This document shows, one piece after another, positions 52,118 to 61,641 of a stretch of DNA of 64,000 bases. Each line of letters opens with the position of its first letter. Position 1 is the first letter of the stretch. The translations under genes were made by a program, and so were the position numbers. The DNA comes from Profundibacter sp033851955 (lineage in GTDB: Bacteria > Pseudomonadota > Alphaproteobacteria > Rhodobacterales > Rhodobacteraceae). The notes beneath the pieces are model-generated. The model saw only the letters and a list, made by a program, of their open reading frames with translations, was not told where the DNA came from and did no database searches. The stretch lies in assembly GCA_033851955.1 (NCBI GenBank), contig JAWSVK010000011.1, positions 1 to 64,000 on the forward strand, written 5' to 3'.

Positions 52118-55051
52118 TTAGCTGAGTGCCGTGTCGCAACGCCCACAAACATCAGAATGTGCGTGGCTGCCAACGTCGGGCAGGATTTTCCAACAGCGCT
52201 GGCATTTTTTGCCATCGGCACGTTCAAACTCCACGCCCACGTCTTCAACCTCAGGCAAACGGAAAGCCGTGTCAGGCATTGGATCAGCCGTCAACTGAAC
52301 GCCCGACGTGATGCAGATATCGGCGAAGTCTACGGAATTCACCGCCGCCAAAACGTCAGCGTTTTCAATGTGCACGGTTGGTGCGGCCTCAAGACTGGCG
52401 CCGATCACCTTGTTGGTGCGTTGAATTTCGATCGCCCCCGTGACCACACGGCGCACCTTGCGGATGGTGGCCCATTTCGCGGCCAGATCCTCGTCGCGCC
52501 AGCTGGCAGGTGATTGGCTGAAATCTTCGAGGTGGACAGAAATGTCATCCCCTTCGTTGCGCTCTAACCAGACCTCTTCCATCGTGAAGGTCAGGATTGG
52601 CGCCAACCATTTGGTCAAACGGTCATGCAAGATATCCAAGACCGTCAACGTGGCGCGATTGGTGGCACTGTCGCCATCGCAATACAGCGCATCCTTGCGG
52701 ATATCGAAATAGAACGCCGACAAATCCAGTGTGGCAAAATCGAACAAGGCACGGAAAACGCCTTGGAAATCATAGGCGTCATAACCGTCACGCACCACTT
52801 GGTCCAACTCGGCCAAACGGTGCAACACCCAGCGTTCCAACTCAGGCATATCGGCGGGTTCAACCACCTTGCTGCGATCAAAATCTGCCAGTGATCCCAG
52901 CATAAACCGCATTGTGTTTCGCAAACGTCGGTAGCTGTCAGCGACACCTTTCAGAATTTCAGGGCCGATACGCTGGTCAGCGGTAAAGTCCACTTGCGCC
53001 ACCCAAAGACGCAAAATGTCAGCGCCATATTGTTTGACAACCGTTTCCGGCACGATGGTATTGCCCAATGATTTGGACATCTTCATGCCCTTTTCATCCA
53101 GCGTAAACCCGTGCGTCAAAACCCCGCGATAAGGCGCGCGACCATTGGTGCCGCAGGACTGCAACATTGAGGAATGGAACCAACCTCGGTGCTGATCGGT
53201 TCCTTCAAGATAAAGATCAGCAATCCCGTCAGCCGAGCCGTCTGGGCGATCACGCAGAACAAAGGCGTGGGTCGATCCACTGTCAAACCAGACATCCAAA
53301 ATGTCGAACACCTGCTCATAAGCATCCATGTCGACAAGCCCTTCAAGGAAGCGCGCCTTGGCACCTTCTTGATACCACGCATCCGCACCCTCCGCCTCAA
53401 ACGCGGCAAGGACACGCGCGTTGACGTCTTCGTTGCGTAGCAAGAAATCCGCGTCCGTAGGCAATGCGCCAACCTTGACGAAACAGGTCAACGGCACACC
53501 CCACGCACGTTGCCGCGACAACACCCAATCAGGGCGAGACTCGATCATGGCATGCAAGCGGTTGCGCCCCTTTTGCGGCGTCCATTTGACCAGCTCATCG
53601 ATCGAGCGCAACGCACGCTCGCGGATCGTCGTGCCATAGTCGTCTTTGTCATCCCCAACAGGGCGATCAATCGCGGCAAACCACTGTGGCGTGTTGCGGA
53701 AAATCACCGGAGCTTTGGAGCGCCAAGAATGGGGGTAAGAGTGCTTAATCACGCCGCGCGCAAACAACCCACCAACCTCTGACAGCTTGGACAAAACAGC
53801 CGTGTTGGCATCGCCTTCCCACGGGTTGTTCTTGTTCTTTTTGTTCAGCTTTTCACGCAAAATTGCCTTGCCACCAAAGAACGGCAGGTCCTCGCGAAAA
53901 CGCCCATCCTCCATCACGTTATAGGTGATGACCTGCTCCAACATGCCCAGATCACGGTACAGCTCAAACTCGTCCATACCGTGCGACGGCGCACAATGCA
54001 CAAAGCCGGTGCCCTCGTCCTCGGTCACAAATGGCGCGGCGCGGAAATCCCGTGCGTCATCCCATTCGCCGTTGCTGCCCTCGGCGCTCATCAACGGATG
54101 CGACAAGGACGTGTCAGACATGTCGCCCGCATCTGAAACGCGGTTAAAGTCAGTTATGCGGGCTTTGGCGAACACGGCCTCGGCCTGTTTGTCGGCCAGC
54201 ACGTAACGCTCGCCTTTCAGCACCCAGTTGTCTTCGGGGGCGTCCATAACTTCGTAAACCCCGTAGGAGATGTCACTGGAAAACACGACGGCCTTGTTGG
54301 ACGGAATGGTCCAAGGTGTCGTGGTCCAGATCACCACGGACGCGCCTTTTAACGCCTCATTCGTTGTGTCACGCACGGGGAACTTCACCCAGATCGTAAA
54401 GCTCTCTTTGTCGGCGTACTCAACTTCGGCCTCGGCCAAGGCGGTGCGCTCAACAGGTGACCACATCACAGGCTTTGAGCCTTGATACAGCGTGCCGTTC
54501 ATCAGGAACTTTTGGAACTCGGCGGCGATAACCGCCTCGGCATGGAAATTCATCGTCAGGTACGGATCGGCCCAATTGCCAGTGATGCCCAGACGTTTGA
54601 ATTCATCGCGCTGGATATCAACCCAGCCTTCGGCAAATTTGCGGCATTCTTGGCGAAAATCCACCACAGGGACGTCGTCTTTGTCTTGGCCTTTTTGGCG
54701 ATATTGCTCTTCGATCTTCCATTCAATCGGCAGACCGTGGCAATCCCAACCGGGGATATAACGCGCTTCATGGCCCATCATCTGCTGGCTGCGCACGACC
54801 ATGTCTTTGAGGATCTTGTTCAGCGCATGACCGATATGCAGATGACCGTTCGCATAGGGGGGGCCGTCATGCAGGGTAAAGGTTTTTCGCCCCTCAGATT
54901 TTTCACGCAAGCGATCATAAATGCCAATCCGCGCCCAGCGCTCCAACCATTCAGGTTCGCGTTTGGGCAGGCCAGCCCGCATAGGGAAATCAGTTTTCGG
55001 CAGATTCAAAGTGGATTTATAATCGGCGGTCTCAGGCGTATCGGCACACAT
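52118..55051 (-). CDS. ileS: Isoleucyl-tRNA synthetase
   Basis: A class I synthetase of 977 residues. HIGH motif in PYANGHLHIGHALNK, editing (CP1) domain with WTTTPWTIPSNKAV, KMSKS in GMKMSKSLGNT, anticodon-binding domain and the C-terminal zinc finger CQRCWKIL followed by CGRC. It is the eubacterial type, sensitive to mupirocin. ATG 55051 was chosen because AAGGA lies 8 nt upstream; an ATG three codons earlier has no room for a ribosome site. Confidence 0.97.
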   Translation of the reverse strand: MCADTPETADYKSTLNLPKTDFPMRAGLPKREPEWLERWARIGIYDRLREKSEGRKTFTLHDGPPYANGHLHIGHALNKILKDMVVRSQQMMGHEARYIPGWDCHGLPIEWKIEEQYRQKGQDKDDVPVVDFRQECRKFAEGWVDIQRDEFKRLGITGNWADPYLTMNFHAEAVIAAEFQKFLMNGTLYQGSKPVMWSPVERTALAEAEVEYADKESFTIWVKFPVRDTTNEALKGASVVIWTTTPWTIPSNKAVVFSSDISYGVYEVMDAPEDNWVLKGERYVLADKQAEAVFAKARITDFNRVSDAGDMSDTSLSHPLMSAEGSNGEWDDARDFRAAPFVTEDEGTGFVHCAPSHGMDEFELYRDLGMLEQVITYNVMEDGRFREDLPFFGGKAILREKLNKKNKNNPWEGDANTAVLSKLSEVGGLFARGVIKHSYPHSWRSKAPVIFRNTPQWFAAIDRPVGDDKDDYGTTIRERALRSIDELVKWTPQKGRNRLHAMIESRPDWVLSRQRAWGVPLTCFVKVGALPTDADFLLRNEDVNARVLAAFEAEGADAWYQEGAKARFLEGLVDMDAYEQVFDILDVWFDSGSTHAFVLRDRPDGSADGIADLYLEGTDQHRGWFHSSMLQSCGTNGRAPYRGVLTHGFTLDEKGMKMSKSLGNTIVPETVVKQYGADILRLWVAQVDFTADQRIGPEILKGVADSYRRLRNTMRFMLGSLADFDRSKVVEPADMPELERWVLHRLAELDQVVRDGYDAYDFQGVFRALFDFATLDLSAFYFDIRKDALYCDGDSATNRATLTVLDILHDRLTKWLAPILTFTMEEVWLERNEGDDISVHLEDFSQSPASWRDEDLAAKWATIRKVRRVVTGAIEIQRTNKVIGASLEAAPTVHIENADVLAAVNSVDFADICITSGVQLTADPMPDTAFRLPEVEDVGVEFERADGKKCQRCWKILPDVGSHAHSDVCGRCDTALS

Positions 55052-55231
55052 AGGTGGCATCCTTAGGGTAGGGAAGTCTAGTGGGTGAAGGGCGGCGCGA
55101 CCATGTCATGCACCTTGTCCCGACGGCTCTGGTTCAGAGCGCCGGGCACGTAATTCGAATTATGGCCGCGAATATGCTGTTCATGGGGCTGTTATAGAGG
55201 CACAAAGACCTATCGTAAAGTGGTGTGGAAA

Positions 55232-56413
55232 ATGACGGGTACCAAGTTGGATATAGCTATTGCCGGGGCCGGAATTGGCGGGCTGGCTGCCGCCGCGTTG
55301 CTAAACGGCGACGGTCACAATGTGGTGGTGTTCGATCAGTTCGAAAAACCTCTGCCGGTGGGCTCGGGGCTGGTCATTCAACCGGTTGGTCAACAGGTAT
55401 TGGCAAAGATCGGCGCCCTTGATGAGGCTTTGGCCAAAGGCCAAGCAATCAACCGGATGCTGGGCCATGAGGCTGACAGCGGACGGTCGGTTTTGGACGT
55501 GCTTTATGATCGTGGCCAAGGCCAGGATTTTGGGCTGGCCATCCACCGCGCGGCCCTGTTCAGCGCGCTTTATAACGTGGTGATACATCAGGGTGTTAAG
55601 ATCATCCCAAACTCGGCAGTAACAGGTGCCAACATGGGTCATCTGATGCTTGCAGATGGGCATCAAGAAGGGCCTTTCGATCTGATTGTCGACGCCAGTG
55701 GCAGCAGCTCTCATTTATCCCCACTTAAAGCACGTGCCCTGCCTTATGGGGCAATCTGGGGCACGGTTGACTGGCCCACCGACACCACATTGCCAACCGA
55801 TAGGCTGACGCAGGTTTACAGACGCGCCGACCGAATGATCGGAGCGATGCCAATTGGCACACCTGATCTGGACGGCTGCCAAAAGACCGCGATCTTCTGG
55901 TCTCTGAAACACGACGGTCATGCGGATTGGCAAGCGGCGGGGCTTGACGCTTGGAAAAATGAAGCGCGCGGCCTGTGGCCCGAGTTCGCTCCGTTTGCAG
56001 AGCAAATATCCGACCCCGCACAGATGACCATGGCCCGCTACAGCCACGGCACCCTGCGCAAACCATATGGCGAACGGTTGGCGATCATTGGCGACGCGGC
56101 CCATCGCGCCAGCCCGCAACTGGGCCAAGGTGCGAATATGGCCTTGCTGGATGCGCTGGCGCTGCGCCAAGCTTTGAGAAATGCTGATGGGGCCGCCGCG
56201 CTCAAGCTCTATGCCAAGGCAAGACGCTGGCACGTGCGCAGCTACCAAATCATGAGCCGCCTTTTTACACCACAATACCAATCCGACAGTCGCATCCTGC
56301 CGCTCTTGCGTGACCGCGTGTTGTTCCCAGTTTCAACCATCCCACCGGTCCCACGCGTTCTGACACGGTTGGTCTGCGGTGACATGCTGCCACCCTTGGG
56401 ACGCCTGCAGTAG
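55232..56413 (+). CDS. FAD-dependent monooxygenase
   Basis: A 393-residue group A flavin monooxygenase. It shows the FAD-binding IAIAGAGIGGLAAAALL (Rossmann GxGxxG), the short DG-like segment DLIVDASGSSS and the second FAD motif RLAIIGDAAHRASPQLGQGA. Such enzymes hydroxylate small aromatic or aliphatic rings (salicylate- or 6-hydroxynicotinate-type); substrate unknown. ATG 55232 begins the conserved core. A short CCCCC-TTAC-GGGGG hairpin follows at 56424-56437. Confidence 0.87.
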   Translation: MTGTKLDIAIAGAGIGGLAAAALLNGDGHNVVVFDQFEKPLPVGSGLVIQPVGQQVLAKIGALDEALAKGQAINRMLGHEADSGRSVLDVLYDRGQGQDFGLAIHRAALFSALYNVVIHQGVKIIPNSAVTGANMGHLMLADGHQEGPFDLIVDASGSSSHLSPLKARALPYGAIWGTVDWPTDTTLPTDRLTQVYRRADRMIGAMPIGTPDLDGCQKTAIFWSLKHDGHADWQAAGLDAWKNEARGLWPEFAPFAEQISDPAQMTMARYSHGTLRKPYGERLAIIGDAAHRASPQLGQGANMALLDALALRQALRNADGAAALKLYAKARRWHVRSYQIMSRLFTPQYQSDSRILPLLRDRVLFPVSTIPPVPRVLTRLVCGDMLPPLGRLQ

Positions 56414-56560
56414 ACGCTCATCGCCCCCTTACGGGGGACTCTTCGCTGTCGCCAGAACGAGAAACCCGCTGACTGCGGCTGGTTGCGACAAAGCATCCAG
56501 TTTCGCCACCTCCTCAATTGCCATATTGATGATTTCAGATAAACCAAAAGGCCGCCAGAA

Positions 56561-56968
56561 ATGACTGCTATGCCCCCTCGCTTTCCGATCTCCGCAGAGC
56601 AAATCGAACTGGTGGTCACCCGCTTCTACGCGGCCGCACGCAAACACCCCACACTGGGCCCGGTCTTTGCCAGCCACGTCACAGATTGGCCCACACATGA
56701 AGCCAAAATATCGGGTTTCTGGCGCAATGCCATCCTGATGGAACGCAGCTATGATGGCAATCCAATGCGCGCGCATATGAATGCTGGCAACGTGCGCGCC
56801 GACCATTTCGATGACTGGCTAAAGCTGTTTGACGAAGTGCTGCAAACCACCCTGCCCGCCGCCACGGCCGAGGCGTGGTCAGCCCTTGCCCACCGTATTG
56901 GGCGCGGTTTGCGAATGGGGGTGCGGGATGTGACCCAACCGGCTGGCAGCGTTCCCAACCTAAACTAA
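56561..56968 (+). CDS. Group III truncated haemoglobin
   Basis: A 135-residue 2-on-2 globin. Tyr B10 (Tyr23 in RFYAAARKHPTLGPVF), FWRNAIL of the E helix, SYDGNPMRAH, and proximal His82 (ADHFDDWLKLF) match group III (trHbP). Members bind O2 or NO and may take part in nitrosative-stress defence or aerotolerance; role here not known. It is convergent with the non-haem iron oxygenase, 5 nt apart. Confidence 0.9.
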   Translation: MTAMPPRFPISAEQIELVVTRFYAAARKHPTLGPVFASHVTDWPTHEAKISGFWRNAILMERSYDGNPMRAHMNAGNVRADHFDDWLKLFDEVLQTTLPAATAEAWSALAHRIGRGLRMGVRDVTQPAGSVPNLN

Positions 56969-56973
56969 CGAAA

Positions 56974-57753
56974 CTATCCGGTTCTGCCGTAAAACGTCAT
57001 CCGTGCTGTTTCGGACAATGCCACGTCTGGAGCCGCGTTATAGGCCAAGACAGCCAACATCCGCGCTCGCTCTCCCTCATTCGGGGCCACACGATGCATC
57101 GAATTTCGACCACGGAAAAACACCATCGCACCCGCTTCAACAACCAGTTGTTGAACTTCGGCATTCCCGTCCAAAATCTCGCTGACTGCGTCAAAGCTCA
57201 TCTCTCCCGCATCTGCGTCACGAACATCGGTGACATATTCAAATTGCCCACCTTTTTCAGGCGGCTGCACCATCAAAGTGATTGCAAATGATGAATTGTC
57301 GAAATGCCAGCCCAGTTCTTGGCCCTGCTCCGCAAAATGCAGATTGATCGAAGACAACGGGTCGGCGTATTCATATACCGCCTCTTCCCCCAAAACGGCG
57401 CATAAAAAGCTGCGAAATTCCGGTGCGTCATAAAGTGTACGAAGCGGCGAGCCATGCGGTATCTGATCATCGGTTAGGCACCCTTTGGATGAGGTGACCA
57501 TCCGGTTACGCGGATGGTCCGGCGCGAATTTAGGGTCAGTGGGGCTTAGATAAACTGTGTGTTGTTCGGCCTTCGCATAGACATTATCGCGCATCGCATG
57601 CCCTTCAGCAGCAATGCGCTTGATAGCGGTTTGGGTGGTGAACCCAGGCAAAACCAACACGCCTGTTTGGTTGAAACTGTCGCGGCATTTATCCTGGAAA
57701 CCCACGTCTGTAATTGGATAAGTCACCAGATCAATTATATCGTCAAATTTCAC
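56974..57753 (-). CDS. Fe(II)/2-oxoglutarate oxygenase, PhyH/BesD-like
   Basis: A 259-residue double-stranded beta-helix oxygenase with the iron triad His150-x-Asp152 (GWHFDNSSFAITLMV) and His220 (NSMHRVAP), plus Arg231 for 2-oxoglutarate. It resembles the family annotated PhyH/ArpA or HalD/BesD-like. The halogenases have Gly in place of the Asp; here Asp is kept, so hydroxylation is the better guess. Substrate unknown. Confidence 0.83.
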   Translation of the reverse strand: MKFDDIIDLVTYPITDVGFQDKCRDSFNQTGVLVLPGFTTQTAIKRIAAEGHAMRDNVYAKAEQHTVYLSPTDPKFAPDHPRNRMVTSSKGCLTDDQIPHGSPLRTLYDAPEFRSFLCAVLGEEAVYEYADPLSSINLHFAEQGQELGWHFDNSSFAITLMVQPPEKGGQFEYVTDVRDADAGEMSFDAVSEILDGNAEVQQLVVEAGAMVFFRGRNSMHRVAPNEGERARMLAVLAYNAAPDVALSETARMTFYGRTG

Positions 57754-57798
57754 AGGTTTCGCCCTTTACTATTTTGCCTATGATCATAAATCAGGCTC

Positions 57799-60615
57799 TT
57801 ATTTATCCGTTGCAGGGTCGTCGGTTTTTGGTTTTGGTTTGGTTTTGGGCTTAGTCTTGGGTTTAGGTTTGGCCTTTGGTTTCTGCTTGGGTTTAGGTTT
57901 AGGTTTAGGTGCGTCTGGCACTTCCGCCTCAACAGGCGCCTCTGGTGGTGTCCCGTCATCTTGATCCCATTGCAGCATCATCTGCCGGTTGACCCACGCC
58001 AGCCCAGCCAGCGACAAACCCAATCCAAGGAAAGACGCGACGCGGATCAACCCCGTCAAACCGGCCATATCAATCAAAAACACCTTGGCGATGGTCAGGC
58101 CAATGCCAATAATCGCCGCTTTGCGAATCAGGTTGGAACGCTTGGAGAACCCGTAAAACAGCAACCCAACCGACACCAACATCATGGCGACCGTATAACT
58201 ATACAGCTCGCCATCCGTGGTTCCATCTCCTGCCAACATATTGCCCTGCCAAAAGCGGCGAATTTCCAAGCCAACATAAAGCGCCACCAAGCCTGTGGCA
58301 ATCGCCCCCAAACTGACCCGAAACCTGCGGTTCAAATGATCAAACCGCAGCGCAACGATGCCAAATAACGCAGCAGGCAGCACAAACGCCACAAAAAGTG
58401 TATCAAATATTGGCGGTCCTTGCACCATCTCATACCGAGCAAACAACGGGTTCACGACGGTCAGAACCGCCAGCAACGCAACCATTCCGACCAGCCCGAA
58501 TACGGATGCCAATCCCAGTCTGACCCACCTCATCCGCCCCGGAATTTTCATCCTGTACATTTGATTGGCCGATGAAATTAGCCAGATCAACGCAAACACT
58601 GCAACCAAGGCATGGCCATTGTCTGCGCCATCAAATATGCGCAAAAGGGCGATTGAAGCAAATATACCCGACAGCGTCCAAACGGCAGACTCCATCACCA
58701 CAATCCCAGCCATCCGCGCGCGCGTTTTCAACATGAACCACGTCGCCGCAAACAGAGCAATCACCGCGCCATAAGTTGCAATGAACTCCGACAAAGGCGC
58801 ATCATAGGCCCAAAACACGCCAGGATCAGCCACCAACCGATAGCCAACGACCACACCGCCGACCTGCACGAACACCGACAACAGTTTCAAATTCAACTGA
58901 CGGTCAATCAACGCAGCCAACAACACCATCACTGCAATCGATATGGTCAACGCCGCAGATGACAACATAACCATCAGGGCGAAACTGATCATCGTCATGG
59001 CGGACAAGGCAAATATCGCGGTGCGGCGACGGTCCTCATTGTCCAGACGCGCCACATGTAAGGCAATCAAGCTCATTGCGATTGCAACCGCCATCGCGTG
59101 CCACGCCCATAACCCGCGGCCCAAAACCGTGGCCGGTTGCCACCAGATTTCCAATGTAGCGACCACCAACGGGGCAAACAGCGCCACCCCTCCAGCCCAG
59201 ACCAAACGGTATTGTGCCTCGCGTAAACTGCGCCAGAATATCATCGCGCTGCCAATCAATGCCAGCACGACAATCACTGTCACATCCCACGGCGGTGCCG
59301 CCTCGGGCAACCGGTGCCGACCAGCCTTAAATGCCAAATACAAACCGCCAATCAACTCTGACTGGGCGAACACCACGAACAAAAATGCGATTGGCGCCAA
59401 TACAACCGTGTCACGCAGCGCTGGCGCATGGCGAAACCAAATGACGGCCATGACCAGCAATACAGACAATGCACCCAACACCAGCCAAACCTCAGTCGCG
59501 TTCAGTGTGCTTAGGGAAACGAGCATCACAGCAATGGTTGCCGCTGCAAAGGCTCCTGTTGCCAACCGTGTAGGGAATTCTGGCCATTCAGGATTGTGCC
59601 CTTTGTAACGCTGCAGTGAGGTTGAAACCATTTCGCCCGCATGTTCCGGCCAGATCTTGAGCGGCGGGATCATCGCCGCACCGATCGCCGCAATCAACGC
59701 AAAGCCAAGAAAATGCACCTCGCCAGCGCCAAAAACAAACGTGAACCAAGCCGCTATGAACGTGAACACCAACGCCAGCGCCGACACCCAGGCCCAGTGT
59801 TTGATCGCGTCGACCAGCATTCCGGCCACCGCAATTAAAGCAAAGTAGTAGTAAAACAACCAACCATCGTCAGAGCTGCCGCCAACCAGAAAAGGCGCCA
59901 CCGTAGCACCAATAATACCGACCATTGCCAACAACGGCCCGTAGAACCAGCCTAAAACCACCGCCAGAATTGACACAGCCACCAACCCAAGCAGTGCCAT
60001 TTCAGGCCCGATCAAGCCATACATTTGCCGCGCCGCCAAGACGCCTGCAAACATCGCAACCAGCCCCGCGCCAGAAAATACCGAGGGTAAATAGGCTGTG
60101 TGGCTGTCACCATCATCGCCAGTTCGCCGTCTTATCCATTCCCCAGCGGCGACCAAACAGATCCCCAATCCCAGCGCACCCATAACCCGCCAAAACGGAC
60201 TTAGATATCCATTTTCTATGCCGTATTGTACGAAAAACACGCCCGACAGCGCCAATGACAATGCGGCTATGGCGTAAAACCAGTTTTCCTTCATCCAAGC
60301 CGTCACGGCAGCGAAGTTTTCCGGCGTAAACACATAGCGCTTTGGAGGCGTGATTTTGGCTGTCGAGATTTGGGCGGGGGGCTCCTTTTCGCTCTTGGCC
60401 TTACGTTTCCAAGGTCCGCTTTCAGGCTCAGGTTCTTTTGCTACCACCGCATCAGACAGTTCACCAGATGCAGCTGCAGTGCTGGCATCGGCGTCGATGT
60501 TTTCCAGCCGCGTAATACGGTTCTGCAACTGGGTTACAGATTTCTTTAGACTAAAATGGCTGTAAGCGAAAAAGAGTGCGATCAATAAGAAAAACAGTTC
60601 CAAAGCAAACCCCAC
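57799..60615 (-). CDS. DUF2339 polytopic membrane protein
   Basis: A 938-residue protein: N-terminal membrane segment, coiled-coil and charged linker (about residues 20-80), then some 25-28 hydrophobic segments, e.g. YAIAALSLALSGVFFVQYGI and RRTGDDGDSHTAYLPSVFSG, which match the DUF2339 family. Function unknown. The C-terminus ends in a Lys-Pro repeat (about 30 residues). GTG start. It follows the DUF697 and YcjX genes. Confidence 0.85.
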   Translation of the reverse strand: MGFALELFFLLIALFFAYSHFSLKKSVTQLQNRITRLENIDADASTAAASGELSDAVVAKEPEPESGPWKRKAKSEKEPPAQISTAKITPPKRYVFTPENFAAVTAWMKENWFYAIAALSLALSGVFFVQYGIENGYLSPFWRVMGALGLGICLVAAGEWIRRRTGDDGDSHTAYLPSVFSGAGLVAMFAGVLAARQMYGLIGPEMALLGLVAVSILAVVLGWFYGPLLAMVGIIGATVAPFLVGGSSDDGWLFYYYFALIAVAGMLVDAIKHWAWVSALALVFTFIAAWFTFVFGAGEVHFLGFALIAAIGAAMIPPLKIWPEHAGEMVSTSLQRYKGHNPEWPEFPTRLATGAFAAATIAVMLVSLSTLNATEVWLVLGALSVLLVMAVIWFRHAPALRDTVVLAPIAFLFVVFAQSELIGGLYLAFKAGRHRLPEAAPPWDVTVIVVLALIGSAMIFWRSLREAQYRLVWAGGVALFAPLVVATLEIWWQPATVLGRGLWAWHAMAVAIAMSLIALHVARLDNEDRRRTAIFALSAMTMISFALMVMLSSAALTISIAVMVLLAALIDRQLNLKLLSVFVQVGGVVVGYRLVADPGVFWAYDAPLSEFIATYGAVIALFAATWFMLKTRARMAGIVVMESAVWTLSGIFASIALLRIFDGADNGHALVAVFALIWLISSANQMYRMKIPGRMRWVRLGLASVFGLVGMVALLAVLTVVNPLFARYEMVQGPPIFDTLFVAFVLPAALFGIVALRFDHLNRRFRVSLGAIATGLVALYVGLEIRRFWQGNMLAGDGTTDGELYSYTVAMMLVSVGLLFYGFSKRSNLIRKAAIIGIGLTIAKVFLIDMAGLTGLIRVASFLGLGLSLAGLAWVNRQMMLQWDQDDGTPPEAPVEAEVPDAPKPKPKPKQKPKAKPKPKTKPKTKPKPKTDDPATDK
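57826..57909 (-). repeat. Lys-Pro coding repeat in the DUF2339 tail
   Basis: Imperfect tandem 6-nt units encode about 28 residues of PK dipeptides, with occasional Q, A and T. Similar Lys-Pro runs end FtsH (about 26360-26410). The protein tail should be unfolded and strongly basic; at the DNA level such repeats can expand or shrink by slippage. Confidence 0.85.
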
Positions 60616-60642
60616 ACGTTAACCAAAAATATTTACGGTAGC

Positions 60643-61641
60643 TTAGCTGCGCCCAAACAAGCCCGCAAGCGCCCGTTTCACCAAACCAGTAACCGAGGGC
60701 CGTTTGGCCACCATGAACGGCAATGGGCGGCAAACTTCCATCGCGGCGACACCGACGCGGGCCGTTAACGCGCCGTTGATCACACCTTCACCAAACCGAC
60801 GCGAGATTTTGGCCACCACGCCACCGCCCGCAAGTGATCCGATCAAATCGTCGCCCACTGCGACCGCCCCCGTCGCTACCAAATGCGTGAACACTGTGCG
60901 CGTCAGCCGCCAGTTTCCTAACGTGCCACCGCGTCCGCCATAGACCTCGCTGATACGTCGGATCATCCGCAAATTCGCTGTCAACGCGACGAAAACATCC
61001 GCCAACGCCAGCGGAACAATTGCCGTTACTGTTGCCACTTGGCGGGCGGCTGCCTCAATTTCCTTGATGGCTTGGGTGTCTAATGGCGCGATCACTTCGG
61101 CCTCAGCCAAGCCCAACAATCCGTCAGCGTCAAAAACATCGACGTGGCGTTCCTCAAAATTGGCCCGCCCCCATTCGGTGTCTGGTCGCGCAGCGTAAAG
61201 AGACATCAATTGATCCGTAACCTTGCGTGCGGCCACGAGGTCATCCGATGCCAGCGCCGTAACCGCGCCTTGGTGCACATGGTCCAGCCGCCTCAGCCGT
61301 GCAAAACCCAGAATTTCGCGCACGGCCATGATCAATAGCACAGCGATAAACAGCGCCGTCAGCCCAACCGCAACTAACCCCAGATATGGGTTGCGTGCAA
61401 TCATCCCCGTGACAAAATCCCATGCCGCCACAGATGCGGCGAACCCCACCAAACCCAGCAACAAAGACCAAAACCAACGCCGCAACCGCGACGGCTTTCG
61501 AGCCGCCAACCTGGCCACGGCTTGCATCGCCTGACCTTGCGGCGCGACCATATCTGGCACGGGGGGCGCTGTCGTTGGGGTTACGTCGCTGGGCGATTGG
61601 TCCAGCTCGATCAACACAGGACCGTTGGTTTTCTTGCTCAT
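60643..61641 (-). CDS. YcjF/TIGR01620-type DUF697 membrane protein
   Basis: A 332-residue protein with two membrane segments near residues 58-112 and a C-terminal DUF697 domain. It contains ALADVFVALTANLRMIRRISEVYGGRGG typical of YcjF. It is coupled to ycjX by a 4-nt overlap (ATGA), the standard arrangement. The pair is induced by stress in E. coli; function unclear. Confidence 0.87.
   Translation of the reverse strand: MSKKTNGPVLIELDQSPSDVTPTTAPPVPDMVAPQGQAMQAVARLAARKPSRLRRWFWSLLLGLVGFAASVAAWDFVTGMIARNPYLGLVAVGLTALFIAVLLIMAVREILGFARLRRLDHVHQGAVTALASDDLVAARKVTDQLMSLYAARPDTEWGRANFEERHVDVFDADGLLGLAEAEVIAPLDTQAIKEIEAAARQVATVTAIVPLALADVFVALTANLRMIRRISEVYGGRGGTLGNWRLTRTVFTHLVATGAVAVGDDLIGSLAGGGVVAKISRRFGEGVINGALTARVGVAAMEVCRPLPFMVAKRPSVTGLVKRALAGLFGRS

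Noticed and set aside
57826..57909. CRISPR-like or satellite array
   Set aside because: Units are 6-nt codon repeats encoding Lys-Pro within one protein; no spacers.
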